From Ruegeria sp. EL01 (GTDB lineage Bacteria; Pseudomonadota; Alphaproteobacteria; Rhodobacterales; Rhodobacteraceae), in assembly GCF_900313035.1 (NCBI RefSeq), contig NZ_OMPS01000048.1, positions 1-64,000 on the forward strand: DNA of 64,000 nucleotides. Direction: 5' to 3'. Below, in pieces: positions 15,687-25,437 of the stretch. The first letter of the stretch is position 1; each line of letters starts with the position of its first letter. The notes under the pieces are model-generated. The model worked only from the letters and a program-made list of their open reading frames with translations, did no database searches and was not told the DNA's origin. A program made the translations under genes and the position numbers.

Positions 15687-16268
15687 CTAACCCGATACGC
15701 TGTGAACCGGTGTGAGCCAGCCTTGATACCGGATCAACAAACCCAAACCGGGCGCCTCGGCCGCCACATCGAACTTAAAACACCCTTGTTCATCCTGCCA
15801 CTCGGTTGTGGTGGAGCGGGGCAACAAAAACGGCGGTATCGGAACTCCTAGTATGGTTAGTCGGTGAATGGAAATCCCAAGTCTGCGTCCGTCAAAACTG
15901 GGCTGCAACCAAATGGACATTGCGCCGAAATCTTCACGGACGCAGCCTGTGTCGTGATCGTATGTCAGGCTGGATTGCGTCTTGTGGTCATTGAAATCGC
16001 GCTCCCAAGACCATCTCTGCCCGTCTCTACTGATCGTTACCTGAACGGGGATGTTGCTGCCCGCTGGCGGAAATCGTCCCAAGCGCAACGCCATGGCAAC
16101 CAGCCTTCCTTGACCGCGTTCGATCCAACAACGTCCCGCGAAGCGCCCTTCAGAACTGTGCAATGTCCGCACGGCCTCCGGCAGTTCAGCCTCGGCTGGC
16201 AGAGCCCTGAGAAATGGATCACTCACTCTGAAACCCCAACGGCGCAAAACGCGATCGTAGATCTTCAT
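15687..16268 (-). CDS. DUF4166 domain protein
   Basis: A 193-residue protein read from the ATG at 16268 (MKIYDRVLRRWGFRVSDPF). 'EGRFAGRCWIERGQGRLVAMALRLGRFPPAG' and 'TWERDFNDH'-like sequence (here 'SWERDFNDH') are what I recall of DUF4166, followed by 'FGAMSIWLQPSFDGRRLG'. The first 50 bases overlap the end of the DCC-family gene, which indicates a single transcription unit. DUF4166 and DCC domains occur together in other bacteria, sometimes fused. No enzymatic role is established to my knowledge. Confidence 0.75.
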   Translation of the reverse strand: MKIYDRVLRRWGFRVSDPFLRALPAEAELPEAVRTLHSSEGRFAGRCWIERGQGRLVAMALRLGRFPPAGSNIPVQVTISRDGQRWSWERDFNDHKTQSSLTYDHDTGCVREDFGAMSIWLQPSFDGRRLGISIHRLTILGVPIPPFLLPRSTTTEWQDEQGCFKFDVAAEAPGLGLLIRYQGWLTPVHSVSG

Positions 16269-16665
16269 CAGGTACGAAACAGACCTGTGATCGTCCCCAA
16301 ATTGCATATCTGTTTCGGGCGATGAAGCCGTAGAACGGATCCTTCAACATGGCAGGCAGAAACCGGCAAAGTGACAGCATGGGCCAAACCCCCGGCAATT
16401 GTCCCATAGCGGCGGCGAAAGCGTCCAGCCGTTCGTAAACCCTGCCATCCACCACGACCAAGTTGGTTTCAAAATCTTGCGTCGGCAATCCAAGCTGTCG
16501 AAAAAGGCCTTGGCCCAGTGGCGACTGCGCCGTCGCAAACTGAAACCGCCGAGATTGGTCCCGCTTGAGCATGAACTGAAAAAAACTCGAACACAGAACG
16601 CATTCGCCATCGAAAACAATCAGGTTTTTGCCGTCGAACATCTCTGTGTTCATAACGCTCTGCAT
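16219..16665 (-). CDS. DCC-family thiol-disulfide oxidoreductase-like protein (DUF393)
   Basis: A 148-residue thioredoxin-fold-like protein. The defining 'FDGECVLCSSFFQFML' block has the D-G-x-C-x-x-C motif near the N-terminus, and 'QFATAQSPLGQGLFRQLGL' plus 'SLCRFLPAMLKDPFYGFIARNRY' complete the family pattern. The ATG at 16665 is chosen as the first start close to the domain with GAGG upstream; ATGs at 16653 and 16641 are alternatives, and the longer frame back to 16761 adds unrelated residues. It overlaps the DUF4166 gene by 50 bases. Confidence 0.82.
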   Translation of the reverse strand: MQSVMNTEMFDGKNLIVFDGECVLCSSFFQFMLKRDQSRRFQFATAQSPLGQGLFRQLGLPTQDFETNLVVVDGRVYERLDAFAAAMGQLPGVWPMLSLCRFLPAMLKDPFYGFIARNRYAIWGRSQVCFVPDEDLRSRFAPLGFQSE

Positions 16666-16706
16666 GACCTCAACACCTTTGCCGTGAACGCTTTTTTGTA
16701 AGAGTG

Positions 16707-17188
16707 TCACGCTGGCCAGTATGTCGCAATGCGACATGAATGAATGTTCTGATTGAGACAAAGCGTGTCGGGGAGCCTCAGGTCCGGACTAACATCCACA
16801 CCGAGGTTCTGATCCCATCCCCAAGAAAGACCTAAACCCGACAACACGGTAAACATATGAGATGCTGCTGCATGAGTATTGTTAAATTCAGCCAATTCCG
16901 TTCGAATTCTTGCCAAACTGATTGTGTGATTGATCCGGAACCCGAGGCCCAATGCTACGCCGACGGTTTTCACATTGGCTGGTCAAAACGGTTGTTTGCG
17001 CCCTACGCACGTGAAGTGGCAAGTGCGTTCTGAACCAGCGTGGAACCTCCAATCCAGAGCTGAAACCGGGGGTCATCAGCAATTCCTGCCTCGCCCCGGC
17101 CCGTCCCATGAGTGGACAAGCCGAATATAGAAACTGTGCAATTCAGGTTCTTTTGATTTCTTGCCAAGGTTTTTGGCGATGCCGCCAA
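16707..17188 (-). other. Possible decayed gene remnant in the gap 16666-17213
   Basis: No intact gene fits this gap. Two minus-strand fragments in different frames have a beta-barrel-like composition. The first is 17188-17003 (ending 'DDPRFQLWIGGSTLVQN' and a stop). The second runs within 16973-16707 ('VGVALGLGFRINHTISLAR', then 'VLSGLGLSWGWDQ'). Alternating hydrophobic/polar residues and the order of the fragments suggest a frameshifted outer-membrane or transporter-like protein remnant. Chance open frames are an equally simple explanation, so this is only a pointer. Confidence 0.22.
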
Positions 17189-17205
17189 ATTGCCGTTTCC
17201 TACAA

Positions 17206-17232
17206 TAAAAAAAGCGCCTCAATCCGAGGCGC
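17206..17232 (-). terminator. Rho-independent terminator of rpoD
   Basis: On the minus strand the sequence is GCGCCTC-GGATT-GAGGCGC followed by TTTTTTT. The perfect 7-bp GC-rich stem (17226-17232 with 17214-17220) and the U-tract directly follow the rpoD stop at 17238. Confidence 0.93.
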
Positions 17233-17237
17233 CTCTT

Positions 17238-19226
17238 TTATTGATCCAGGAACGACCGCAGTTTGCGCGATCTGCTGGGATGTTTCAGTTTTCGCAGCGC
17301 TTTCGCTTCGATCTGACGGATCCGTTCACGGGTGACGCTGAACTGTTGACCCACCTCTTCCAGCGTGTGGTCGGTGTTCATACCGATGCCAAAGCGCATC
17401 CGCAGAACCCGCTCCTCTCGCGGGGTAAGCGAGGCCAGAACCCGCGTGGTTGTTTCCTTGAGGTTTTCCTGAATGGCGCTGTCCAGCGGCAGCACGGCAT
17501 TCTTGTCCTCGATGAAATCGCCCAGTTGGCTGTCCTCTTCGTCACCGATGGGCGTTTCGAGGCTGATCGGCTCCTTGGCGATTTTCATCACCTTGCGAAC
17601 CTTTTCCAGCGGCATTTGCAACTTTTCAGCCAGCTCTTCTGGCGTCGGCTCACGACCAATCTCGTGCAGCATCTGGCGACCGGTCCGAACCAGCTTGTTG
17701 ATCGTTTCGATCATATGCACCGGAATACGGATGGTGCGCGCCTGATCTGCGATAGAGCGTGTGATCGCCTGACGGATCCACCAAGTTGCGTAGGTCGAGA
17801 ACTTGTACCCGCGGCGGTATTCGAATTTGTCCACCGCCTTCATCAGGCCGATGTTGCCTTCCTGAATAAGATCAAGGAATTGCAGGCCACGATTCGTGTA
17901 CTTTTTGGCAATCGAGATCACCAGACGCAGGTTCGCCTCGACCATTTCCTTCTTGGCCTGACGCGCCTCTTTCTCACCCTTTTGAACCTGCTGCACGATG
18001 CGGCGGAATTCAGGGATGTCCAGACCGATATACTGACCGACCTGCGCCATATCATTGCGCAGCTCTTCCACCTTATCGGTCGAGCGTTCAATGAACATCT
18101 GCCAGCCCCGGCCCGGCTTTTCAGCCATCTCAGAAAGCCAGTTGGGGTCAAGCTCGCGCCCGCGATAGGCGTCAATGAACTCACGGCGGTTGATGCGGGC
18201 CTGATCCGCCAGCTTCACCATCGAACTGTCCAAGGACATGATGCGGCGGTTGATACCATAAAGCTGGTCAATCAGCGCTTCGATCCGGTTGTTGTGCAGG
18301 TGCAACCCGTTCACCAGTTCAACGATTTCAGCGCGCAGTTTTTGGTAGGTTTCTTCGTCTTTTGCGCTGAAGGTGTCGTCTTCGTTCAGGGTGGCCGAAA
18401 TCCGGCTGTCCTGCATCTCGGACAGCATCGCAAAATCGGTTGAGATGCGTTCCAGCGTCGTCAGCACCTGATCCTTCAGCGCGGCTTCCATCGCGGCGAG
18501 GGACATGTTGGCCTGATCGTCTTCGTCATCATCGTCGTCCTGGGCGATCGGATTTCCATCCGCATCCAGCTCGGGTCCGGTGTCCTTTTCAGGCTTCGCA
18601 GCCGAGACAGCCGATGTGTCGACAACCGGCGCTTCGACGTCGCCGTCTTCGTCCATCTGGTTGCCGAACGTGGTTTCCAAATCGATAACATCACGCAGCA
18701 AAATGTCTTCGGACAACAATTCGTCGTGCCAGATCGTAATGGCCTGGAAGGTCAGCGGGCTTTCGCACAGCCCCAGAATCATGGTGTTCCGACCTGCTTC
18801 GATCCGCTTGGCGATGGCAATCTCGCCTTCGCGGCTCAGCAGTTCGACGCTGCCCATCTCACGCAGATACATGCGGACGGGGTCATCTGTGCGATCCAGC
18901 TTTTCGGTCTGCGAACCGGCCAATGTTACTTCGCGGTTCGTATCGGTCGTAACCAGATCGGTCGAACCTTTGTTCTCTTCCTCTTCGGCCTCTTCATCTT
19001 CGATGATGTTGATGCCCATCTCGGACAGCATCGACATTACGTCTTCGATCTGTTCCGAGCTGACCTGATCAGGCGGCAGAACCTGATTGAGCTGGTCGTA
19101 GGTTATGTAACCTTTCTCGCGGGCCTCGGCGATCATCTTCTTGACGTTGGCCTGGCTCATGTCCAGCGAGATTTCCTGTTCCTGCTCGTCGGATTTGCGG
19201 TCTTCGTTCGTATCCTTGGCGGCCAT
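17238..19226 (-). CDS. rpoD: RNA polymerase primary sigma factor sigma-70
   Basis: A 662-residue housekeeping sigma factor. Region 1.1 is visible at the N-terminus ('[20 protein letters not shown]'), followed by an acidic non-conserved insert with poly-D/E runs. Region 2 contains '[20 protein letters not shown]' and '[18 protein letters not shown]', which bind core polymerase and the -10 element. Region 4 ends with '[20 protein letters not shown]', which reads the -35 element. The ATG has GCAGGAG upstream. It follows dnaG by 114 bases, the usual dnaG-rpoD order, and ends at a strong intrinsic terminator. Confidence 0.98.
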   Translation of the reverse strand: MAAKDTNEDRKSDEQEQEISLDMSQANVKKMIAEAREKGYITYDQLNQVLPPDQVSSEQIEDVMSMLSEMGINIIEDEEAEEEENKGSTDLVTTDTNREVTLAGSQTEKLDRTDDPVRMYLREMGSVELLSREGEIAIAKRIEAGRNTMILGLCESPLTFQAITIWHDELLSEDILLRDVIDLETTFGNQMDEDGDVEAPVVDTSAVSAAKPEKDTGPELDADGNPIAQDDDDDEDDQANMSLAAMEAALKDQVLTTLERISTDFAMLSEMQDSRISATLNEDDTFSAKDEETYQKLRAEIVELVNGLHLHNNRIEALIDQLYGINRRIMSLDSSMVKLADQARINRREFIDAYRGRELDPNWLSEMAEKPGRGWQMFIERSTDKVEELRNDMAQVGQYIGLDIPEFRRIVQQVQKGEKEARQAKKEMVEANLRLVISIAKKYTNRGLQFLDLIQEGNIGLMKAVDKFEYRRGYKFSTYATWWIRQAITRSIADQARTIRIPVHMIETINKLVRTGRQMLHEIGREPTPEELAEKLQMPLEKVRKVMKIAKEPISLETPIGDEEDSQLGDFIEDKNAVLPLDSAIQENLKETTTRVLASLTPREERVLRMRFGIGMNTDHTLEEVGQQFSVTRERIRQIEAKALRKLKHPSRSRKLRSFLDQ

Positions 19227-19340
19227 TCAATGCTCCTGCAGGGATGGGTGATTCGTTTGATCCGAATCATTAGCGCGTGAAACTGATTCGGCCACCCGTT
19301 TACCTGTTTTTCTTTTCCAGTGCCTTACGAAAACACCACT

Positions 19341-21290
19341 TTAGCGACGTTTCCGCTCGAAATTGATACCTGACGTGATCGCCTTGAACGCGTCTTTCTC
19401 GTCGCGGTTGATTCGCGCACCGTTATCCGCGATGTCGAAAACGGCCTTGTCCTCATTCTGGCTGCGGCTCGTTCGGTTGCGCTCTTCGGCGGCCTGGGCC
19501 AACCGATAGGTCAACGCTTCGTCTGCCAGATCGGACAGTTCCTCTTCGGCTTCGGCAATCTCGGCATCCAACCCCCGGAGCGCTTTGATTTTCGCGAGTT
19601 CTTCGGCCAGCGTCATCTCGGCCTTTTCGACGTCGCCTGGTTTGAACACACAGGGGATGATTGCCACATGGCGAAGGCTCAGCAGGTTTTCAAGGGCTTC
19701 GGCCCCCAAAGTTTCGACAATGTGGTCTTTGAGGTTTTCGGGATCATCAATCGCATGCCTCAGGATCGCTTGCCGCAGAGCCGCATGATCTGGATCATGG
19801 CAGTCCATATCCTCAAGCTGATGTTCAAATTGCACAACGACCTGAGGATTCAGGATCGAGATCGCCAGAATTGCTGCCTCCCGCATCTGAATATCCGCAT
19901 TCTCAGAAGATGCCAGGAAAGACGCGCGTGCGCCGGGCGTCGCCGGCTGTTTCGGCGGTTGCCACTTCCCGCGCGGCTGCCACGGTTTGTTCTGCGACTG
20001 CCGTTGGGGGCGGAACAGTTGCCAGCGCAGGTCTTTGATTTCCTGCCCATAATGGGATCGGATTGACGGGTCGCGGATCAGTTTGATCTTGTCACGCAAA
20101 GCCTTATCCAAAGCCGCCTTGCGTTCAGGGCTGTCAAACACCCTGTCTTCAGTCTCTCGCTGCCACAAAAGTTTGACCATGGGAACAGCATTGTCCAACA
20201 CCGTTTGGACGGCCTTCGCGCCTTCGGCGCGCAGCAGATCATCAGGATCTTTGCCCTCCGGCATCAGCGCAAAGCGCAGCGATTTACCGGCTTCAATCAA
20301 AGGTAAAGCAAGATCAACGGCGCGCATCGCCGCGCGCAGACCCGCCGTATCACCATCCAGCGCAATGATCGGCTCGTCTGAAATACGCCACAACAATTGC
20401 AACTGATGCTCGGTGATTGCGGTTCCCAAGGGGGCGACAGACGCACCAAACCCGGCCTCGGCCAACGCGATCACGTCCATATACCCTTCGGCCACGATCA
20501 GCGGTTGCCCCTTGCCTGCCGCCTGCCGGGCCGGTCCCTGATTATAAAGACTACGTCCTTTGTCGAACAATTCGGTTTCTGGCGAGTTCAGATACTTTGC
20601 ATTATCATTGGGGTCCATCGCCCGGCCGCCAAAGGCGATGCACCGGCCACGTGGATCGCGGATCGGGTAGATGATCCGATTTCGGAACGTGTCATAGGGT
20701 TTCTTGCCCTTGTTCGAAGGCTTGGCCAGCCCTGCCCCAAGGATCAAGTCCTCTTCGACGTTTTTGCCGCGCAAATGATCCCACAGACTTTGCCAGCCAT
20801 CTGGTGCGAAGCCGATTTCCCAACGATCCAGAGCCTTCTCATCCAGGCCCCGCCGCGTCAGATAATCCCGCGCTTCCGCCCCCGCTCCGGTTTTGAGTTG
20901 AAGGCGGAAAAACTGCACCGCTTGCTCCATTACCTCGGCAAGCTGCGTTCGATGGTCTTGTTTTTCTTGTGCCTTGGGATCACGTGCAGGCATGGGCATG
21001 CCGGCCTCGCGCGCCAGAATCTCAACCGCTTCGATGAACGAGACGTTCTCGGTCTCTTTCACAAAGCTGATCGCATCCCCTTTGGCGTGGCATCCAAAGC
21101 AGTAGTAAAAACCCTTTTGGTCATCCACGTGGAACGACGCGGTCTTTTCATGGTGGAACGGGCAAGGCGCCCACATGTCACCTTTGCCCTGGTTCGATTT
21201 CCGCGCATCCCACATGACTTTGCGCCCAACGACCTGAGACAGGCTGAGCCGGGTGCGCAATTCATCCAGAAATCCAGGGGGCAGTGACAT
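19341..21290 (-). CDS. dnaG: DNA primase
   Basis: A 649-residue primase that makes RNA primers at the replication fork. The N-terminal zinc-binding domain shows 'CPFHHEKTASF' and 'YYCFGCHAKGD' (C-x2-H ... C-x2-C). The RNA polymerase/TOPRIM core includes 'RIIYPIRDPRGRCIAFGGR', 'LIVAEGYMDVIALAEAG' with the catalytic glutamate, and 'IALDGDTAGLRAAMRAVDLAL' with the DxD metal site. The C-terminal part is the helicase-interacting region. It is upstream of rpoD in the conserved macromolecular-synthesis order, without rpsU in this window. Confidence 0.97.
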   Translation of the reverse strand: MSLPPGFLDELRTRLSLSQVVGRKVMWDARKSNQGKGDMWAPCPFHHEKTASFHVDDQKGFYYCFGCHAKGDAISFVKETENVSFIEAVEILAREAGMPMPARDPKAQEKQDHRTQLAEVMEQAVQFFRLQLKTGAGAEARDYLTRRGLDEKALDRWEIGFAPDGWQSLWDHLRGKNVEEDLILGAGLAKPSNKGKKPYDTFRNRIIYPIRDPRGRCIAFGGRAMDPNDNAKYLNSPETELFDKGRSLYNQGPARQAAGKGQPLIVAEGYMDVIALAEAGFGASVAPLGTAITEHQLQLLWRISDEPIIALDGDTAGLRAAMRAVDLALPLIEAGKSLRFALMPEGKDPDDLLRAEGAKAVQTVLDNAVPMVKLLWQRETEDRVFDSPERKAALDKALRDKIKLIRDPSIRSHYGQEIKDLRWQLFRPQRQSQNKPWQPRGKWQPPKQPATPGARASFLASSENADIQMREAAILAISILNPQVVVQFEHQLEDMDCHDPDHAALRQAILRHAIDDPENLKDHIVETLGAEALENLLSLRHVAIIPCVFKPGDVEKAEMTLAEELAKIKALRGLDAEIAEAEEELSDLADEALTYRLAQAAEERNRTSRSQNEDKAVFDIADNGARINRDEKDAFKAITSGINFERKRR

Positions 21291-21370
21291 GGGTCAAACC
21301 TGACAGAAACGGAAACGCGCGCCAAGGGGATGACACGCGGTTGTCCACAAAGAAATGACGTCGCTGTGGA

Positions 21371-21667
21371 TTATTGCAGCAGACACAGCTCCAACCAGGC
21401 CGCACCCAGATCTTTTTTGCGCACATCGCGCATCTTCTGTTCGTAGACCCACGGGGTGATCAGCGGAACGGCAGCGTTGTAGTTTTCAGGCCATGTTGGC
21501 GTAGTGTCAGAAACCGCCTTTGGCACATCCCGCTCTTTGACTCTGTCCAGCCGGGCTTGCTGGATCGCGGCAACCACTTCAGCCTGATACTGACAGCTTT
21601 GTTGCTTGGTTTCGGCAGCGGACAGAGGGGTAGCCAGCACAGCGGCGGCAATGGCAATACGCAACAT
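21371..21667 (-). CDS. Small secreted hypothetical protein
   Basis: A 98-residue protein from the ATG at 21667, with a short Sec signal peptide (MLRIAIAAAVLATPLSAAE). The mature part has two cysteines ('QQSCQYQAEVV' and 'LELCLLQ' at the very end) and many charged residues, compatible with a small periplasmic helical protein. Earlier in-frame starts lack a signal peptide. It lies between gdh and dnaG on the same strand. I recognise no domain. Confidence 0.68.
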   Translation of the reverse strand: MLRIAIAAAVLATPLSAAETKQQSCQYQAEVVAAIQQARLDRVKERDVPKAVSDTTPTWPENYNAAVPLITPWVYEQKMRDVRKKDLGAAWLELCLLQ

Positions 21668-21808
21668 TGGGATCTCCCGGAATCGTTTCTTGGTACAGCT
21701 TACCCGGGCACCGCGTCGCCTTCCATCTCCCTTTTGACCGACTGCGCAAGCAGGGGGGCTGGGAAAGGCTGGGCAATCCGGCACAGCCAGACTGCCCAGC
21801 CCTTAAGA

Positions 21809-23239
21809 TCAGAGACCTTTGGCGCGGTAGCTGCTTGAGACCCGATCAATGGCCACGATATAGGCCGCTGTCCGCAGATCCTCGACATCATCGCGGCTGT
21901 GCCAGACTTCGCGCATGGACTGATAGGCAATGCGCATCGTGTCATCGAGACCCGAGCGCACCAATTCAAGCTCATCAGCACCTCTGAGGTACTTTGACTT
22001 GAAGTTTGGTGACATTGTCCAGGCATCGCCTAGGTAACGGTCCAACCGCTCCAATTCACTGACGATCAGTTCGTGCCGGGCTTCTTCCTGGCGGCGCTGC
22101 ATGCGGCCAAACCGGATATGGCTCAGGTTTTTGACCCATTCAAAGTAGGACACGGTCACACCGCCGGCATTGGCATACATATCCGGAATGATCACTGTGC
22201 CTTTCTTCCGAAGAACTTCATCGGCACCCGCTGTAACCGGGCCGTTCGCTGCCTCAATAATCAACGGTGCCTTGATGCGATCCGCGTTATCCAGGTTGAT
22301 GACGCCCTCCAAAGCAGCTGGGATCAAGATGTCGCATTCTTCTTCCAACACCGCAGCACCTTCGGCGGAATGCGTCGCGTCCGGGTAGTCGCTGACGCCG
22401 CCATGTTTGACGATCCACTGCCGCACCGCTTCGACATCAATGCCTTCGGGATTGTACAGCGCACCATCCCATTCGATGATGCCTACGATGATCGAGCCGT
22501 CTTCTTCGCTCAGGAATTTGGCTGCGTGATACCCCACGTTGCCAAGCCCCTGAACAATAACGCGCTTGCCATCCAGCTTACCGGACAGGCCAGCCTTGGC
22601 GATATCTTCCGGGTGACGGAAGAACTCGCGCAGCGCATATTGGACCCCACGCCCGGTTGCCTCGACCCGCCCTGCGATGCCACCCGCATTCAATGGCTTG
22701 CCCGTTACGCAAGCACGGGCGTTGATATCGGTCGTGTTCATCCTTGCGTATTGGTCGGCCATCCAGGCCATCTCACGCTCGCCCGTTCCCATGTCAGGGG
22801 CCGGGACGTTTTGCGACGGGTTGATCAGGTCACGCTTGGCGAGTTCATAGGCAAAGCGACGTGTGATCTGTTCCAGTTCATGTTCTTCATATTGACGAGG
22901 GTCAATGCAAAGCCCGCCTTTCGATCCCCCGAACGGAGTTTCAACCAAAGCGCATTTATAAGTCATCAACGCCGCAAGCGCTTCGACTTCGTCCTGGTTT
23001 ACAGCCATTGCATAGCGAATACCGCCCTTAACCGGCTCCATATGTTCGGAATGCACAGATCGATAACCGGTGAACGTGTGGATCTCACCGCGCAGGCGGA
23101 CCCCAAAACGAACGGTGTAAGTGGCGTTACAGACTCGGATTTTTTGTTCCAGGCCAGGCGGCAAATCCATCAAGGACGCCGCCCTGTTGAACATCAGATC
23201 AACACTTTCACGAAAGCTAGGTTCTTTGGTGCCGGTCAT
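21809..23239 (-). CDS. Glu/Leu/Phe/Val dehydrogenase (glutamate dehydrogenase)
   Basis: A 476-residue amino-acid dehydrogenase, most likely NAD(P)-dependent glutamate dehydrogenase linking glutamate and 2-oxoglutarate plus ammonia. 'HSEHMEPVKGGIRYAMAVNQDEVEALAALMTYK' region holds the glutamate-binding K and the catalytic 'GGSKGGLCIDPRQY' lysine; 'VPAPDMGTGEREMAWMADQY' and the Rossmann 'RVIVQGLGNVGYHAAKFL' follow. The ATG at 23239 has GGAGG eight bases upstream. Two palindromes (23261-23272 and 23313-23324) lie in its upstream region and could be operator sites. The gene appears monocistronic. Confidence 0.92.
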   Translation of the reverse strand: MTGTKEPSFRESVDLMFNRAASLMDLPPGLEQKIRVCNATYTVRFGVRLRGEIHTFTGYRSVHSEHMEPVKGGIRYAMAVNQDEVEALAALMTYKCALVETPFGGSKGGLCIDPRQYEEHELEQITRRFAYELAKRDLINPSQNVPAPDMGTGEREMAWMADQYARMNTTDINARACVTGKPLNAGGIAGRVEATGRGVQYALREFFRHPEDIAKAGLSGKLDGKRVIVQGLGNVGYHAAKFLSEEDGSIIVGIIEWDGALYNPEGIDVEAVRQWIVKHGGVSDYPDATHSAEGAAVLEEECDILIPAALEGVINLDNADRIKAPLIIEAANGPVTAGADEVLRKKGTVIIPDMYANAGGVTVSYFEWVKNLSHIRFGRMQRRQEEARHELIVSELERLDRYLGDAWTMSPNFKSKYLRGADELELVRSGLDDTMRIAYQSMREVWHSRDDVEDLRTAAYIVAIDRVSSSYRAKGL

Positions 23240-23565
23240 AAAATCCTCCGTACCGGTAACTGACAAATGTCATGACGTTTTGTCGCACCGCTGAGCGAAT
23301 GCTGCAATCTTCAAATGTACATTTTTTAATCATTTTGAGAACGAGGACTTCCCGAGACCGCCCCTGAGTCGCTTTTTACCCGATCAACAGGTATTGTCCC
23401 CAGCGGCGAAACAAACCCAACAGCCCATGGATGACTGCGGCCAATTTTCATTCAATAATAGCACCATAGTGGCGACCCTGCCCAAATCTTGCCACGATCA
23501 AAGTCTAAATAGTTAAACTTGCCAAGAACTGGGATCAGTGTGCCTGACCGGTAGAAGGACAAGTT
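23240..23565. promoter_or_regulatory. Divergent intergenic region with two perfect palindromes (gdh / VWA-tad operon)
   Basis: This 326-base gap separates the divergent gdh and VWA genes. It contains TGACA-AA-TGTCA (23261-23272), 21 bases upstream of the gdh ATG, and AAATGTACATTT (23313-23324), a 12-bp perfect palindrome. Both are plausible regulator sites. The right half, near the VWA gene, is AT-rich ('TCTAAATAGTTAAACTTG') and probably holds its promoter, but I cannot pick a convincing -35/-10 pair. No ORF is supported here. Confidence 0.45.
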
Positions 23566-25437
23566 ATGAAAAATTTCGTTTGTAAGTTAAAATTGACAAA
23601 AGAAAAGCAAGCGGACAGCCGTCGGCCAACATCAGATTCCTTCGTGAAATCTGAAGATGGCCTTATGACCATTTTCGGCCTTTTCCTAATCCTGATCATC
23701 TTCACTGTAGGTGGTTTTGCCGTTGATATTATGCGTTTTGACCATGAGCGAGCCAGACTTCAGTATTCTCTCGACCGCGCCGTTCTGGCAGCTGCTGACC
23801 TAGAACAGGACCTTTGCCCCAAAGTTGTGATAAAGGACTACTTGGAGAAAGAAGGCCTGTCGCAGTATCTGGTTGGGGATCCAATCGTTACCCCGGACCT
23901 TTGCGGCTCGCAGGCTGTTACTGTCCAGGGTTACCGTCGCGTTGAAGCAAGCGCCAAAATGGACGTGAAGATGCACTTCATGCAGTGGTGGGAAGTCGAC
24001 TCGATCGCAACTTCGGTGGTCAGCGTTGCGGAAGAAGCTATTGGTAACGTTGAGATTTCAATGGTTCTCGACGTGTCCGGTTCGATGAATAGCAATAACC
24101 GCCTGACCACACTCAAATTGGCAGCGCAGAATTTCGTACAAGAGATGGTCGACAAAACCGAAGACGGCAAGCTATCGATCTCGATCGTCCCCTACGCCAC
24201 CCAGGTGTCTTTGCCAGATTCACTGATGGCCGAATTGCAAACCACAGGCACCAACACGCACGCAAACTGCATCAACTTCGAGAACACCGAGTTCTCGACA
24301 AGCAGTTTTGATCGAAACCTCATCCGCAAACGGACGCTGCATTTCACCCATTGGGGCAACTATGATCGACGTTCGAACAACACATTAGTCTATAGTGAGA
24401 TTTGCGAGAGTGACACGAACCGTGAGATCATGGTTCACCAAAAAGACGCCGACACTCTGAAGCAAAAGATTGCAGATTTCAAAGCGGGCGGAAACACCTC
24501 GATCGATTTGGGCGTAAAGTGGGGTCTCACCCTGCTGGACGAAAGCTTTAGACCTGTCGTTGCCTCGCTCGCCGCAAAAGGCGATGTTCCCGCCGAATTC
24601 GCGGCACGGCCGGCCAACGTTGCGAGTGGTGACACCATGAAAGTCATGGTTCTTATGACGGACGGCGCCAACACCTCGCAGTATTGGGTAAATGATCCTC
24701 ACCGTGCCGGTAAGTCCGGTATCTGGTGGAATGAAGACGTTGAAGCGTATGTCTCATACGCCAAGCTTGTCGAAGGCAAAATCTACACTGGAGATAACGC
24801 CAGGTATTACTGGCCCAATGTCGATATCTGGGAGTGGGATAGCGATCGCAACTTCTATTGGGCGCGTGAACAACTTCAACCGGCCGGATATGGCAGCACT
24901 TTTGTTGATGCAAACACTATGACTGTTATCGAAGACGCAGATACTGAAGGATCGACGGACGGTTATGACAGGGCATACATTCAGTACCGTTGTCTTTCTT
25001 TTTCCGGTGGGCTTTGCAGCACATTCGACTACAGCACGTCCCGGCTGGTAAAATATGCGGACATGACACCACCGGTTACGCCTTCCGAGCATCTTACATG
25101 GCCGACCCTGTGGGAAAGTACGACACGATACGCAATCTACAACGATTTCCGCGACTACTACGGTTCGACCTTCGCATATGACTGGTACTACGATGCCGTG
25201 TCCTCGAGTAGTCGCTCGACCAAAGACCCTCGCGTTACCGCCATGTGCAGTTATGCAAAAAATGAGAAAAAGATCGTAATTTTTACGATTGCCCTGGAAG
25301 CTCCGAGCGCAGGCAAAGCAATCCTAAAAAGCTGCCAAAGTGATGATGGTGCTTATTACGAGGCGACGGTAGGCAACCTTCCGGATGTCTTTGCCTCAAT
25401 CGGTTCAAGCATCCGTAACCTGAGGCTGACTCAATGA
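23566..25437 (+). CDS. TadG-like von Willebrand factor A domain protein
   Basis: A 623-residue protein with a Flp/TadG-like N-terminus: a short cytoplasmic part, then 'EDGLMTIFGLFLILIIFTVGGFAVD', one transmembrane helix of the TadG/TadE type. The VWA domain begins near residue 160 with 'ISMVLDVSGSMNSNNRL' (MIDAS D-x-S-x-S) and continues with 'VMVLMTDGANTSQYW'. A long tyrosine-rich insertion (about residues 385-565, many YW/WE pairs) lies within the VWA region. The protein probably sits in the inner membrane facing the periplasm. It overlaps the next TadE-like gene by ATGA, forming a three-gene operon. No Tad secretion ATPase is in the window. Confidence 0.85.
   Translation: MKNFVCKLKLTKEKQADSRRPTSDSFVKSEDGLMTIFGLFLILIIFTVGGFAVDIMRFDHERARLQYSLDRAVLAAADLEQDLCPKVVIKDYLEKEGLSQYLVGDPIVTPDLCGSQAVTVQGYRRVEASAKMDVKMHFMQWWEVDSIATSVVSVAEEAIGNVEISMVLDVSGSMNSNNRLTTLKLAAQNFVQEMVDKTEDGKLSISIVPYATQVSLPDSLMAELQTTGTNTHANCINFENTEFSTSSFDRNLIRKRTLHFTHWGNYDRRSNNTLVYSEICESDTNREIMVHQKDADTLKQKIADFKAGGNTSIDLGVKWGLTLLDESFRPVVASLAAKGDVPAEFAARPANVASGDTMKVMVLMTDGANTSQYWVNDPHRAGKSGIWWNEDVEAYVSYAKLVEGKIYTGDNARYYWPNVDIWEWDSDRNFYWAREQLQPAGYGSTFVDANTMTVIEDADTEGSTDGYDRAYIQYRCLSFSGGLCSTFDYSTSRLVKYADMTPPVTPSEHLTWPTLWESTTRYAIYNDFRDYYGSTFAYDWYYDAVSSSSRSTKDPRVTAMCSYAKNEKKIVIFTIALEAPSAGKAILKSCQSDDGAYYEATVGNLPDVFASIGSSIRNLRLTQ

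Noticed and set aside
17190-18443. Long plus-strand open frame opposite rpoD (417 codons)
   Set aside because: It is the antisense shadow of the high-GC rpoD gene; no protein-family pattern. The same applies to the long frames opposite ribH/nusB (5694-6770), dnaG (20397-21287), gdh (22073-23263) and hpsN (48997-50025).
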